Part shown: in pieces, positions 52,615 to 61,974 of the stretch
Layout: each line of letters begins with the position of its first letter
How positions within the stretch are numbered: position 1 is the stretch's first letter
From: Paraneptunicella aestuarii
Lineage (GTDB): Bacteria > Pseudomonadota > Gammaproteobacteria > Enterobacterales > Alteromonadaceae
Length of the DNA stretch: 64,000 bases
Assembly: GCF_019900845.1 (NCBI RefSeq)
Contig: NZ_CP074570.1
Location: 1,860,001 to 1,924,000, forward strand
Reading direction: 5' to 3'
Notes under the pieces: model-generated
Database searches by the model: none
What the model was told of the DNA's origin: nothing
The model's input: only the letters and a program-made list of their open reading frames with translations
Translations under genes and position numbers: made by a program

Positions 52615-54762
52615 CTAAAAACTAAATTTTGACTCCAATTCCAACCAAATACTGCGGGTTGGCATTCTAAAATCATTACTAATTGTTCCGCTGCTAGGCT
52701 CGTAGATAGCCTCATCAAAAATATTCTTAATGATAAGTTTGGTCTTGGTTTGATCCGTGATTTGGTAGGTGGAAGCTACGTTTGTCAGGATGTAATTATC
52801 GATTTTGTTTCTGGTATCGCTTGAAGTTCTTTCTCTGCTTGCTATCCAATGTGATGAAAGGGATATATTCCATTTGTCATTCATATCGAAGAATGCACCC
52901 AGATAAGCTGTATTTTGGGCTACAAATGGTATGTTCATATCCAGAGAAGGATCTTCCGTATTTTGGTGTGAATAATGGAAATCGATACGAAAATCATCGT
53001 AAGACCAATTCACTTCTAACTCGACACCTTTGCCATCAAGAGTTGATAAATTTTTGGTTAGTAACAGATTTGAACCTTCTATTGGCGCTCTTGATATCAA
53101 TTTATCAGCTTGGAAAGAATAGAAATTCAGCGATAACTTGGTATTGAAATTGATTTGATAATTTAATCCCAGCTCATAGGTATCGATTTCTTCTGGTTCC
53201 AGATTAGGATTACCAATAGCAGAGGGATTGTTCTGTAAAAATTGCTCGTTAAAAGACGGGGCTCTAAAAGCACTTCCATAGAGAGCCTTTACCGTGAGAT
53301 CGTGGGCAGCGTCCCAGACCAGAGCGATTCGAGGGTTAACTGTGCTGCCAAAGTCGGAGAAGCTATCGTAGCGCAGTCCGAGCGTTACTTCCCAATCCTG
53401 ACCTAACTGCCAAATATCCTGTAATACCAAGTGACGGTTGGTTCTTTTTGAGTCGGGAACATATTCGTATTGAGTATCGGTGATATCAGTGAGTTCACCA
53501 CCTACAACTTGTTCCGTGCCATCAATGATTCCTGGTCCAAAGTTTTTGAATTCACTCGTATTGAGTGCTTGTTCGAACCATCCTGCACTGACTCTGATTT
53601 CATGGTTCTCAAATCCATTGTAATCAAAGGAAGCCTCCATGCGAGTATCTTTATGGTCGCTTCTTGGGCTCCCAATATAACCGTCTGTAAACTCTATTAT
53701 TCCAGCAACATTAGAAAAATTGAGATTTCCATCCGGCGCTATCGGTAATATTGCTCCTGCCGGGAATAATACAAAGTAGGTTTCGTTATCCACTACCAAA
53801 TGTGAAACATTGGTAGAAAATATTAGATCTCTAGATAGATCTGAGCGATAAGATAGCTTGGTTCTATACTGCTCAACATTCTGCGTGCCTATTGGATCTA
53901 ATGCTTGGGCTCCGCCAGGCCCTAATCCACCATCGTTTTGTTCCCAATACCAATGTTCCAGCTTGAGATTGTTCCATGTTGCTGAGGCGTGTAAATCAAT
54001 TATGTCATATTGTGTTTGTAGTGGGCCTGGAGCGAAAGAAACATTGGTGCCTAGTGCGCCATCCAATGTATTTTGCAAATCAGATTCGGCAATACGATCG
54101 GAGTCTCCATCAGATGTTTGAGATTCAACGGAAAAATCCAATTCCAGTTCTTTAATTTTAGTGCCAAGTTGTAGCCAAAAATCACGGCTCTTAAAGGAGC
54201 CTAATCTACCGCCCAGATTAATTTCATTATTATTACCCTGATCTTTTGTAACAATATTGACTACACCCGAAAAGGCATCTGCACCATATAAAGCAGAGCC
54301 GGGGCCTCGGATAACCTCTACTCGCTCAATGTTCTTGGCGGGTAATCGAAAAGTAAATGGGAGACCGCCGGAAAAGCTGTTCTTAAATTCAGTACCGTTT
54401 AGCAACACAAGAATTTGTGGGTTAAATCCAGTCTGTAATCCTCTGACAGAGTATACAGGGTCGAGACGTGAAACGGTCGATGGTGAAACATGTAATCCCG
54501 GGATTAATTCAAGCACTTCATCCAGATTAGTCGCTCCAACTTTTTCTATGTAGTCAGATGTAATCACAGAAGCTATTGCAGGCGCTTTGGTGATGGATTT
54601 TTGGGTTCCAGTCGCGATACTAACAAACTCTTCGCCACCGTAATAATCCATAAGCTCATCTTCATATTCGCTTTGATAATTTAACTCTTCATTCATTGCT
54701 AAAGCAGACGAAGACATTGTCAAAGCAATTAATACGCTGGATGTGATTCTGCTAATTTTCAT
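52615..54762 (-). CDS. TonB-dependent outer-membrane receptor
   Basis: This 715-residue receptor has a signal peptide (KISRITSSVLIALTMSSSALA), a plug domain (ITKAPAIASVITSDYIEKVGATNLDEVLELIPGLHVSPSTVSRLDPVYSVRGLQTG, then VEVIRGPGSALYGADAFSGVVNIVTK), and a 22-strand-type barrel ending MPTRSIWLELESKFSF. There is no STN domain. Its substrate (iron chelate, vitamin or sugar) cannot be told. It heads an operon with the two citrate-synthase-fold genes and lies downstream of a histidine kinase gene. The 201-bp upstream region must hold its promoter; no Fur box was identified by eye. Confidence 0.93.
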   Translation of the reverse strand: MKISRITSSVLIALTMSSSALAMNEELNYQSEYEDELMDYYGGEEFVSIATGTQKSITKAPAIASVITSDYIEKVGATNLDEVLELIPGLHVSPSTVSRLDPVYSVRGLQTGFNPQILVLLNGTEFKNSFSGGLPFTFRLPAKNIERVEVIRGPGSALYGADAFSGVVNIVTKDQGNNNEINLGGRLGSFKSRDFWLQLGTKIKELELDFSVESQTSDGDSDRIAESDLQNTLDGALGTNVSFAPGPLQTQYDIIDLHASATWNNLKLEHWYWEQNDGGLGPGGAQALDPIGTQNVEQYRTKLSYRSDLSRDLIFSTNVSHLVVDNETYFVLFPAGAILPIAPDGNLNFSNVAGIIEFTDGYIGSPRSDHKDTRMEASFDYNGFENHEIRVSAGWFEQALNTSEFKNFGPGIIDGTEQVVGGELTDITDTQYEYVPDSKRTNRHLVLQDIWQLGQDWEVTLGLRYDSFSDFGSTVNPRIALVWDAAHDLTVKALYGSAFRAPSFNEQFLQNNPSAIGNPNLEPEEIDTYELGLNYQINFNTKLSLNFYSFQADKLISRAPIEGSNLLLTKNLSTLDGKGVELEVNWSYDDFRIDFHYSHQNTEDPSLDMNIPFVAQNTAYLGAFFDMNDKWNISLSSHWIASRERTSSDTRNKIDNYILTNVASTYQITDQTKTKLIIKNIFDEAIYEPSSGTISNDFRMPTRSIWLELESKFSF

Positions 54763-54963
54763 AGTGTTATCCGGTAATTTGGTTCACCACTCAATGCACA
54801 GTATGGATGTGATACTGCCCAACAACCCTTTTACACACAGGTTACTATGTCTGCCAGGTATTTGAGTTCAAACAATATTTATTTTTTCCCTTACTTGGCA
54901 AGGTAAATTTTATGTTTCTATCGAACATAACGATTTACTTGTCAGATTTCCTTTGCTTTACAC

Positions 54964-56538
54964 CTATCTTTGAATGGGCAGCGTTACTGTAAACCGGGTT
55001 CCTTCTCCCACAACGCTGTCCACTTCAATTTTGGCTCTCATCAATTCACAGAATTGTTTCGATATTGCCAAGCCTAAACCTGTGCCACCAAAACGGCGGT
55101 TTTCCCCTGAATCAACTTGAATAAATTCATGAAACACACTGCTTAATTTATGATCTGGAATTCCAATTCCTGTATCAATGACATGGAATTCGAGCAAGTT
55201 TTTGTGCTGTTTTACTTCAAGAGTAATTTGACCACTCTCGGTAAATTTGCAGGCATTACTGACCAGGTTGATTAATACCTGTAACATTTTTTCGTTATCA
55301 ATTCTGAGCAACATATTTTCACAATGATTAAGCAGTGAAAATTGATTTTTGTTAGCAGGGACGAGTGGGGCGGTTGCTTCTTCTACATCTCGTAACAGGT
55401 CATTGAGGTAAACGCTGTTTATTTTCAGCTCCATACGACCTGCTTCTATTTTCGATAGATCCAGTACCGAGTTAATCATGCCAAGTAATCTTTCGGCATT
55501 ACGGCTAACTTTGTCCAGGTCTTCGCTGACCTGAAAAACGCCTTCGCTCTCTGTTTCCTCTTTGACCAGATCGACATAGCCCATAATGGATTGAATCGGT
55601 GTTCTAAGTTCGTGGGTCATATTGGCCAAAAATTCAGATTTATGACGGCTTGAACTGAGTGCTGCATCGCGAGCTTCGACTAGTTCGCGAGTACGTATTT
55701 TTACTTCCGCTTCTAGCTGATCACGATGATTTCTGAGACGTTCATCCTGCTCATCCAGTGTTTGCATCATGGCATTAAACGAGGCTGCCATTTGTTCAAT
55801 TTCGCGAGCTCCACTGACGTTGGCAAGATTGTGTTCACCGGTTTGGTGGTTATACACCATGATTTTAGTCAGTTCACGTAGGGGCGACAGCTGTTTCTGA
55901 ATCGCGCTGCCAACAATCAGAATTAAGCCAATAATGGAAATCAGTCCGGTTAAACCTATGGTGATAATAATATTGAGGTTGGTTTCATAGAGGCTTTGCT
56001 TACTAAAACTGATAATGGCATAACCGAGTTTTTCATCGGCAGTTTCAAAGAGTGACTCGCCAGTTTCGTCGGGGGTTGAGTTAGACAGAATAACCACAGA
56101 GGCGATGTACCAATGGTCGCTATCTTCATCAAACAGCATATTATCTTTCACGTCAGCCCAGTCGATATTCCTGAAATACTCAGTGCCAGCCTGACTGCCT
56201 CGCCACTCATAGAAAGAACCATCCCAACTGACTAGTCCTGCACCATCTACGTCGGGAAATGCCAGAACTTGATCCAAGGCCGCTTTGGCGTTTTCTATAC
56301 TGGCTGTGATAAGTGCCAAAGCGGATTGTTGCGCTAATGCACTTGATACCTGCTTGGCATTACCCACCAATTGCGATGAGGTTTGTTTAGTGGTCAACCA
56401 ACTGGTTACCACACTGAAAGTAAGAAGGAGGCCAACTACACCTATAACTATGTAGCTGAGTAAGCGACGACGAATACTACCCTGCTTTTGCTGGGTATCA
56501 TTAGCTTTGGAAGCTTGATGAGTCACTGCGGTATTCAT
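54964..56538 (-). CDS. Membrane sensor histidine kinase with HAMP domain
   Basis: This 524-residue kinase has TM1 (about residues 27-49), a periplasmic sensor of about 135 residues, TM2 (about 190-212), HAMP, then a coiled coil. HisKA carries the phospho-accepting His in FLANMTHELRTPIQSIMGYVDLV. A HATPase domain follows, with NLVSNACKF, DTGIGIPDHKL and GGTGLGLAIS. It has no receiver domain and no adjacent response regulator. It starts 6 bp after a periplasmic binding-protein gene, suggesting that the binding protein supplies the ligand signal. Confidence 0.94.
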   Translation of the reverse strand: MNTAVTHQASKANDTQQKQGSIRRRLLSYIVIGVVGLLLTFSVVTSWLTTKQTSSQLVGNAKQVSSALAQQSALALITASIENAKAALDQVLAFPDVDGAGLVSWDGSFYEWRGSQAGTEYFRNIDWADVKDNMLFDEDSDHWYIASVVILSNSTPDETGESLFETADEKLGYAIISFSKQSLYETNLNIIITIGLTGLISIIGLILIVGSAIQKQLSPLRELTKIMVYNHQTGEHNLANVSGAREIEQMAASFNAMMQTLDEQDERLRNHRDQLEAEVKIRTRELVEARDAALSSSRHKSEFLANMTHELRTPIQSIMGYVDLVKEETESEGVFQVSEDLDKVSRNAERLLGMINSVLDLSKIEAGRMELKINSVYLNDLLRDVEEATAPLVPANKNQFSLLNHCENMLLRIDNEKMLQVLINLVSNACKFTESGQITLEVKQHKNLLEFHVIDTGIGIPDHKLSSVFHEFIQVDSGENRRFGGTGLGLAISKQFCELMRAKIEVDSVVGEGTRFTVTLPIQR

Positions 56539-56543
56539 AACGA

Positions 56544-57464
56544 CTACTCTGGAAAAGTCAGATGAAACTGATTTTTCTGTTTGTTTTTATAATCAAATCC
56601 CAAATGCGCGGCGGTTCTTAAATTAACAGCCAATTTCAAATTGCGAATGGGGTGAACGCCTGCACTTTGTTTTGAATCGTGCATTTTAGTGACCATTTTC
56701 ACCAGGTCTCTTCCTAACTGATAATGATCAGGAAAAAGTGAAAACAGAACACCGCGTTTGGCGTGGGCAGGTTTGCTGGAGAAAAGCACAAGGTTTTGTT
56801 CCCAGGATTCTTCCAGTAATTTGGGCAAGATAACTTGCTCGTTAGCAGAGACAGGATCCAGTGGTAACCATACGGATTCGCTCTGATGGTCAATATTTGC
56901 CAATATTTTATCGTATGCACTAAGGGCATCTTTAACATTGGTCACTTCTGTTGTTTGTAGTGAAAACCCAAGCTTTTCAGCTTCGGTTTTAGCTAAGTCT
57001 ATTAGCCAGCGATTTCGAGGATTAAAGACGACATGAATTTTACGAATATTAGGAGCAAGTTGTTGCAATGACAGAAACATTTCTTCAGGGGCTGTGATCA
57101 GACTGATCCCGGATAATTCATTGCTGGTTGTGGACAAAGGAACTGCGCCAATAACCACCGCTTTTTCGCCGCTAATGTTTTGCGCCAGCCTATAGCCGTG
57201 CTTACCCAGAGCGATGATTTGGTTGGTGTTTTGATTGTCAATCCATCGCAGAGAGTCATCCTGATTGAAGGATTTAGGGATGGCGATAGAAGTAACGTCA
57301 CCGGTATATTCATCTTGAATACCAGACATAATTTCTTGAAAAATCTGGTTATACGGGGACGGAACATCAGGATATACCACTGCAATTCGCCCTTCTGCTC
57401 TTGCAATATCGCAGGTGAGAGCGCATAGAAAAATTGCGAAATTGATGAAAACAGTCCTGAGCAT
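56544..57464 (-). CDS. ABC-type substrate-binding-like periplasmic protein
   Basis: This 306-residue protein has a signal peptide (NFAIFLCALTCDIARA) and the two-lobed fold of the ABC_sub_bind family: IAVVYPDVPSPYNQIFQEIMSGIQDEY, IIALGKHGYRLAQN, and GVLFSLFPDHYQLGRDLVKMV near the C-terminus. No ABC permease or ATPase is adjacent. It is coupled to the histidine kinase gene, an arrangement in which binding proteins act as ligand sensors. The TonB receptor gene follows the kinase gene. Confidence 0.88.
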   Translation of the reverse strand: MLRTVFINFAIFLCALTCDIARAEGRIAVVYPDVPSPYNQIFQEIMSGIQDEYTGDVTSIAIPKSFNQDDSLRWIDNQNTNQIIALGKHGYRLAQNISGEKAVVIGAVPLSTTSNELSGISLITAPEEMFLSLQQLAPNIRKIHVVFNPRNRWLIDLAKTEAEKLGFSLQTTEVTNVKDALSAYDKILANIDHQSESVWLPLDPVSANEQVILPKLLEESWEQNLVLFSSKPAHAKRGVLFSLFPDHYQLGRDLVKMVTKMHDSKQSAGVHPIRNLKLAVNLRTAAHLGFDYKNKQKNQFHLTFPE

Positions 57465-57548
57465 ATTCCAGTCTTATTAAGAGTCGTTTTTTATTCCGTT
57501 ATGAAGCATTCACTACCATAGCGGTTTAAAAAAAAATTGCCAGAAATA

Positions 57549-59108
57549 TTACTCGTTGTCGGCAAATTTGCTCAGTAATTTTATTGCCTGGCTTAATAGT
57601 CCTGTATTTAACTCTGTACTGGTATTTTGGCTACCATCCTGGTTGTAGATGACAAAATTGCCACGGCTATCTACCTGAATTTTAAGGTCTTGATGCATTA
57701 TCAGTACCTTATCGTCCTGAGTGGTTACCAACCAGGTGCGATTGGCTTTGGTGAGATTTTGCCCCGTACTGTGTAGCTCTGTTTTGGCGTTACAACCTAT
57801 GTTGCCCAATAACGTAGCAGGAATATCCTCATGGAGACTCAATAGTCGATTGGGTGAGATCGGTAAATTGGTATAGGCATCAACCATGTGATTGGCAGAA
57901 AAGTGGCTGATAAACAGCTTTTGAAGCTGCGAAGTATCGGTATTTTTTAAAAGTTCGTTAAGCTCTGCCTGAGTGATAAAACCAATGAATAATCCCGGTG
58001 TTGCCTCTGACAATGAATTTGAGAAGATTTCCCAGTTATCTTGACCATTCACCTTGCTGGTCGCAAAAAGTGAGGGGTCATGGCTATACAAGTGTACCGG
58101 CAAGCCAAGCTTATCGGGTAAGTCTAATAATATTGGGCGGTGTGAACCCAGTTTCCAATGGTACAAATCCGGTAAGCCATAGAGCGTACTTTTAACTGCG
58201 CTACGAGAAGACAGGCTCAAATCATAGTGGTTGGTTAATTTATTGAGATTCAGGCTATCCACCATCGATGGTTCAAGGCTTTGCAGAGAATCAGCATCCA
58301 TCACCATTAACAGTGTCGCTTTAGCTTGAGTATCGATAACGCAATACAGCGGTTCTGTGGGATAGGTCACAGCGCCTTTATCAATAGATAATTGCAGTTG
58401 CTTGCGTTGATTATAATTTTCCCTGTTCAACATGCCATATTTGGACATCAGGGTTTTAGCTGTGGCTGGATAAGACAAGGGGAACATATCATCCTGTTGC
58501 ACTATCGGTTGATATAGTTCAGCGTCAGCCCAAATATGCGTTGCATGGCTAAATACGAACATGGCGGTAAAGGCGGCGCTAATGGGCAGGCCAAATTTTA
58601 GTTTTTGCAGCCGTTCAACACGCTTCCATAAAGCGTTGGCAATGAGCAATTGTAAAAATAACCAGGCGATAAACGACAGGCCAAAGAAAGCCCATTGCCG
58701 GCTACTGACTTCTGCAATCGCAAATTTGGCATGATCGCGAATAAATTCGGCACTGCTAAAGGATAAATGCAGCCCATAGCGCGTATAAAGAAGTGCATCC
58801 AGAGCTAGCATGGCTAATGCAATAGCGGCAGTAATAGAGCCATAAGCCCGGATAAATCGACTATTCGGGATCAGATAACAAATAGGCAGAATGAAAATGA
58901 CAAAACCGAAAAAGGTAAGAAACCCAATATGGCTGAACCAGTTGGTAAATAAATAAAGTATGCCCAGAAGAGTGCTGGGTACGCGCGAGCTAAACAAATA
59001 GACGCCGGAAATGGCAATAGCGACCACGATGTTTACCAGGGTAAACCAGTGTCCCCATCCTACAAGTTTGCTTACCAACTGTCGTCTTGGTGTTTCAGAT
59101 ATAATCAT
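57549..59108 (-). CDS. yejM: YejM-like DUF3413 membrane protein
   Basis: This 519-residue protein has five N-terminal TM helices (residues about 15-190, VSKLVGWGHWFTLVNIVVAIAISGVYLF onwards) and a large periplasmic domain with the degenerate sulfatase/alkaline-phosphatase fold (LLMVMDADSLQSLEPSMVDSLNL). It resembles YejM/PbgA, which in E. coli controls LpxC stability and LPS levels. The C-terminal third is less conserved. It lies next to yejL and divergent from yejK, the usual order. Confidence 0.85.
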   Translation of the reverse strand: MIISETPRRQLVSKLVGWGHWFTLVNIVVAIAISGVYLFSSRVPSTLLGILYLFTNWFSHIGFLTFFGFVIFILPICYLIPNSRFIRAYGSITAAIALAMLALDALLYTRYGLHLSFSSAEFIRDHAKFAIAEVSSRQWAFFGLSFIAWLFLQLLIANALWKRVERLQKLKFGLPISAAFTAMFVFSHATHIWADAELYQPIVQQDDMFPLSYPATAKTLMSKYGMLNRENYNQRKQLQLSIDKGAVTYPTEPLYCVIDTQAKATLLMVMDADSLQSLEPSMVDSLNLNKLTNHYDLSLSSRSAVKSTLYGLPDLYHWKLGSHRPILLDLPDKLGLPVHLYSHDPSLFATSKVNGQDNWEIFSNSLSEATPGLFIGFITQAELNELLKNTDTSQLQKLFISHFSANHMVDAYTNLPISPNRLLSLHEDIPATLLGNIGCNAKTELHSTGQNLTKANRTWLVTTQDDKVLIMHQDLKIQVDSRGNFVIYNQDGSQNTSTELNTGLLSQAIKLLSKFADNE

Positions 59109-59174
59109 AATTATTAGAATACTAAGAGTGTTTAGCGCACTGACTACACATACTAACTATAAGACTATAAGCGA

Positions 59175-59393
59175 TTATGCGACACTTTTTAATAGTACCT
59201 GAGTAAAGCGTTGCGCCATTTCCTGACGGTCGGCATCGCTTACCTGATGCTGTAAAATTCTTGTAATTATATTACCTAGCACCATCAATGACAGATCGCG
59301 TCCTGCATTTTCTCGTTCTAAAACAGCAATAATGTCTGTCATCAGTGCTTCAAATTGTTGGTCAGAGTATTTAGACTGTTGCGGCATAGCCAC
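59175..59393 (-). CDS. yejL: YejL family protein (UPF0352)
   Basis: This 72-residue protein matches YejL/DUF1414: MPQQSKYSDQQFEALMTDIIAVLERENAGRDLSLMVLGNIITRILQ. It is all-helical, with no signal peptide. It lies between yejM and the divergent yejK, the canonical gene order. Its role is unknown. Confidence 0.93.
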   Translation of the reverse strand: MAMPQQSKYSDQQFEALMTDIIAVLERENAGRDLSLMVLGNIITRILQHQVSDADRQEMAQRFTQVLLKSVA

Positions 59394-59478
59394 TCCCTTA
59401 AAGAATTGATGGGGATACTATCAGCAAAATGCATCGAGCTCCATCTAACGTTGGTTTGAATAAGGAAAAAACTACAAT

Positions 59479-60561
59479 ATGTCTCTCATTATTCACAATG
59501 TTATTGTGCACCGAATTGTAGAACGTGAACAACAACTTGTCGTACTGCCACGGGCTGAAGCCTGTGAAATCTCGCCTGAAATTGAGCAGATGGCGCAGAA
59601 CCTGAATCATATTTATAACAGTAAACCGGGTAAAGGTGTCGGTGGTTTTCTGCTGGAAGAACGTCCAATTGAGGAAGATGACAGCGACGACGATGACGAG
59701 GCGGAAGAAAAGCCGCGTATCCAGAATCCTTATGCATTCAATGAATTACAATTGCAACTGGATAAGCTCATGGCGGGAGAGGAAGATTTTGTTGCTTTCA
59801 CTCACCATGTATCCAAATTGCTGACACATCATCTGCAAGCTTTTGCTACACCTGAAACGGGCTTTTTGGTGTTTAGCCATTTCCAATTTCTGGCAACGGA
59901 CTACTTATTGATCGCTTTGCTTGATACTAAAGAGCATGTTGAAGTGACGGGCGATTTGAACTTCAGCGTCAGCTCTCATTTAGACATGGCGAAAATGCAG
60001 TTGGCTGCACGTATTGACGTTACGCAATACAAAACGTCGCCAGAACACAACCGCTATGTGAGCTTTATCAAAGGGCGTATTGGACGCAAGGTGTCGGATT
60101 TCTTCATGCAGTTTATGGGATGTGAAGAGCTGGTTGATATCAAGCAGCAAAACAAGCAGTTGCTGCATAATGTTGAACAGTACCTCGACAGCGAACAGTT
60201 TGATCCGCAAGAAAAACAGGCTACTCGCGCCAATTTGGTTGACTACTATAAAGACAAGCTGGAAACCGGCGAAGATATCTCGGTGAAAGATATCGCGGAA
60301 GCCTTATCCAGTGATGATCAGAAGCAGGATTTTTATTCTTTTGCTCAAAGTATGGAACAGCCGTTGGAAGAGACGTTTCAACCGGATCGTGCCGCCATTA
60401 AAACCCTAAGTAAATTTACCGGGCAGGGTGGTGGAATCAGCTTGAGTTTTGACCGCAAACTGTTGGGCGATCGTGTCTATTACAATCAGGAAAATGACAC
60501 TATTACCATCAAGGGTTTGCCCGCTAATCTCAGGGATCAATTATCACGATGGCAAGACTAA
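59479..60561 (+). CDS. yejK: Nucleoid-associated protein YejK (NdpA)
   Basis: This 360-residue protein matches the YejK/NdpA nucleoid-associated family, with the N-terminal MSLIIHNVIVHRIVEREQQLVVLPR and C-terminal GGGISLSFDRKLLGDRVYYNQENDTITIKGLPANLRDQLSR. An acidic segment, EEDDSDDDDEAEEKPR (about residues 65-80), is an unusual insert. It binds DNA in the nucleoid. It is divergent from yejL/yejM and overlaps the following ABC ATPase gene by 13 bp. Confidence 0.96.
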   Translation: MSLIIHNVIVHRIVEREQQLVVLPRAEACEISPEIEQMAQNLNHIYNSKPGKGVGGFLLEERPIEEDDSDDDDEAEEKPRIQNPYAFNELQLQLDKLMAGEEDFVAFTHHVSKLLTHHLQAFATPETGFLVFSHFQFLATDYLLIALLDTKEHVEVTGDLNFSVSSHLDMAKMQLAARIDVTQYKTSPEHNRYVSFIKGRIGRKVSDFFMQFMGCEELVDIKQQNKQLLHNVEQYLDSEQFDPQEKQATRANLVDYYKDKLETGEDISVKDIAEALSSDDQKQDFYSFAQSMEQPLEETFQPDRAAIKTLSKFTGQGGGISLSFDRKLLGDRVYYNQENDTITIKGLPANLRDQLSRWQD

Positions 60562-61745
60562 GACTGGAGCGAGTTGGAAAAACTCAAGCTCCAGTTTCCA
60601 CATCAAGTCACTCAATACCGAGCTCGCTATTTCAAAACTTGTCCTTCGATATTAAGGAGGGAGAGTTTGTTGTTTTATTTGGTGAATCAGGGTGTGGTAA
60701 GTCGACCTTGTTACGCATGGTTGCGGGATTAGACAAGGAGTATCAAGGCCGTATTTTGTTTGATGAACAGCCTGTCGATCATATCGCTGCCGAGCAACGT
60801 CAGGTTGCGATGATACTGCAATCACCCACGTTGTTTCCTCATATGACAGTGGCAGACAATATTACTTTTCCTCTCAGGATCAAAGGCATCACTGTTTCGC
60901 AACGAGAACAACAGTTACATGAGATAGCCGCAAAAGTGGGTGTGAGTGCCTTGTTAGCTCGTATGCCTGCGCAATTGTCCGGAGGACAACAGCAGCGCGT
61001 GGCATTGGCGCGTTGTTTGATCCAACACCCCAGATTATTCTTGTTCGATGAACCTTTGGCGAATTTGGACAGAGCTGCGCGTCAGGAATTACGGCTATTG
61101 ATTCAGTTTCTGCATAGAGAGTTAGGCACAACCACCTTGTTTGTGACTCATGATCAGGAAGAGGCCATGCAATTGGCTGACAGGATCATGGTTCTGGGTA
61201 AATCCACAGAATCTCAAACAGAGTTTCAAACAGAACCTCAAACAAAACTGCTGCAATTCGACACACCTGATGCCATTTTTCATTCACCTGAAAATGTCCA
61301 GGTAGCACGATTGTTTGGTCATCCTGCGATGAACCTGATCCCGGCACAAGTGCTTCACATTCAGGGGGATAGAATTGAGCTGAATATTGCGGGTCAACAT
61401 ATCTCTGCTTCATTTCATCCGCATGATGCCGTACCGATAATGGATAATAACGTTACATTGGGTGTACGGCCTGACGATTGTACATTGTCTGTAACGGCAA
61501 CGTCTGAGTCTTCGTTGGATGTGGAAATTGTCCAAAAAGATATTCTGGGTAACGAGTGTCATTGTTATTGTCGGCTGATAAATGAATCAACGCCATTTCC
61601 ATTAGTTGTACGCCAAAAAGTTCATGAGGCTTCAGAATCGCCTTGCGTAGGTAGCGCCAGTAAGTTGGTTTTTCCTCAAAAGTTTTTATTGCTGTTTAAT
61701 GCCGATGGCAATTTATGTGGCAAAGTTGCGCTGACTCACTCATAA
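60549..61745 (+). CDS. ABC transporter ATP-binding protein (CUT1/FbpC/PotA-like)
   Basis: This 398-residue ATPase has Walker A GESGCGKST, signature LSGGQQQR, Walker B LFLFDEPLANLD and the H-loop FVTHDQEEAMQ. A C-terminal TOBE-like region follows (LGVRPDDCTLSV). That length is typical of ATPases for iron, polyamine or sugar importers. No permease or binding-protein gene is adjacent, so its partner lies elsewhere. A 12-bp triplicate repeat encodes SQTEFQTEPQTK in a linker. The start overlaps yejK. Confidence 0.9.
   Translation: MARLRLERVGKTQAPVSTSSHSIPSSLFQNLSFDIKEGEFVVLFGESGCGKSTLLRMVAGLDKEYQGRILFDEQPVDHIAAEQRQVAMILQSPTLFPHMTVADNITFPLRIKGITVSQREQQLHEIAAKVGVSALLARMPAQLSGGQQQRVALARCLIQHPRLFLFDEPLANLDRAARQELRLLIQFLHRELGTTTLFVTHDQEEAMQLADRIMVLGKSTESQTEFQTEPQTKLLQFDTPDAIFHSPENVQVARLFGHPAMNLIPAQVLHIQGDRIELNIAGQHISASFHPHDAVPIMDNNVTLGVRPDDCTLSVTATSESSLDVEIVQKDILGNECHCYCRLINESTPFPLVVRQKVHEASESPCVGSASKLVFPQKFLLLFNADGNLCGKVALTHS
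61212..61247 (+). repeat. Triplicate 12-bp micro-repeat inside the ABC ATPase gene
   Basis: The units TCTCAAACAGAG, TTTCAAACAGAA and CCTCAAACAAAA encode the linker SQTEFQTEPQTK. The insertion keeps frame and lies just after the ATPase core, before the TOBE-like region. Confidence 0.75.
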
Positions 61746-61974
61746 AACACTTATAAATCACCCATAAAACAAGCATAACTTAATCATAATTGAGCTGTTC
61801 GCTCGGCTTTTGTTGGTGTTTCAGGTTTGGGTGTTTATAATTCTGAGCCAATTCCATAATCCTTAATCATTCAATTGAACGAGTTGCGGGTTAAGGCTTA
61901 TCGCTTCGATTAAATAGAATTAAGAAACAGGCTCTGCTGAGCAGGGGCTGTGTTTAGAGGTAATCAATTACAAC

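Noticed and set aside
54763..54963. Fur box in front of the TonB-dependent receptor gene
   Set aside because: The region is AT-rich but I could not find a convincing 19-bp palindromic Fur site by eye.
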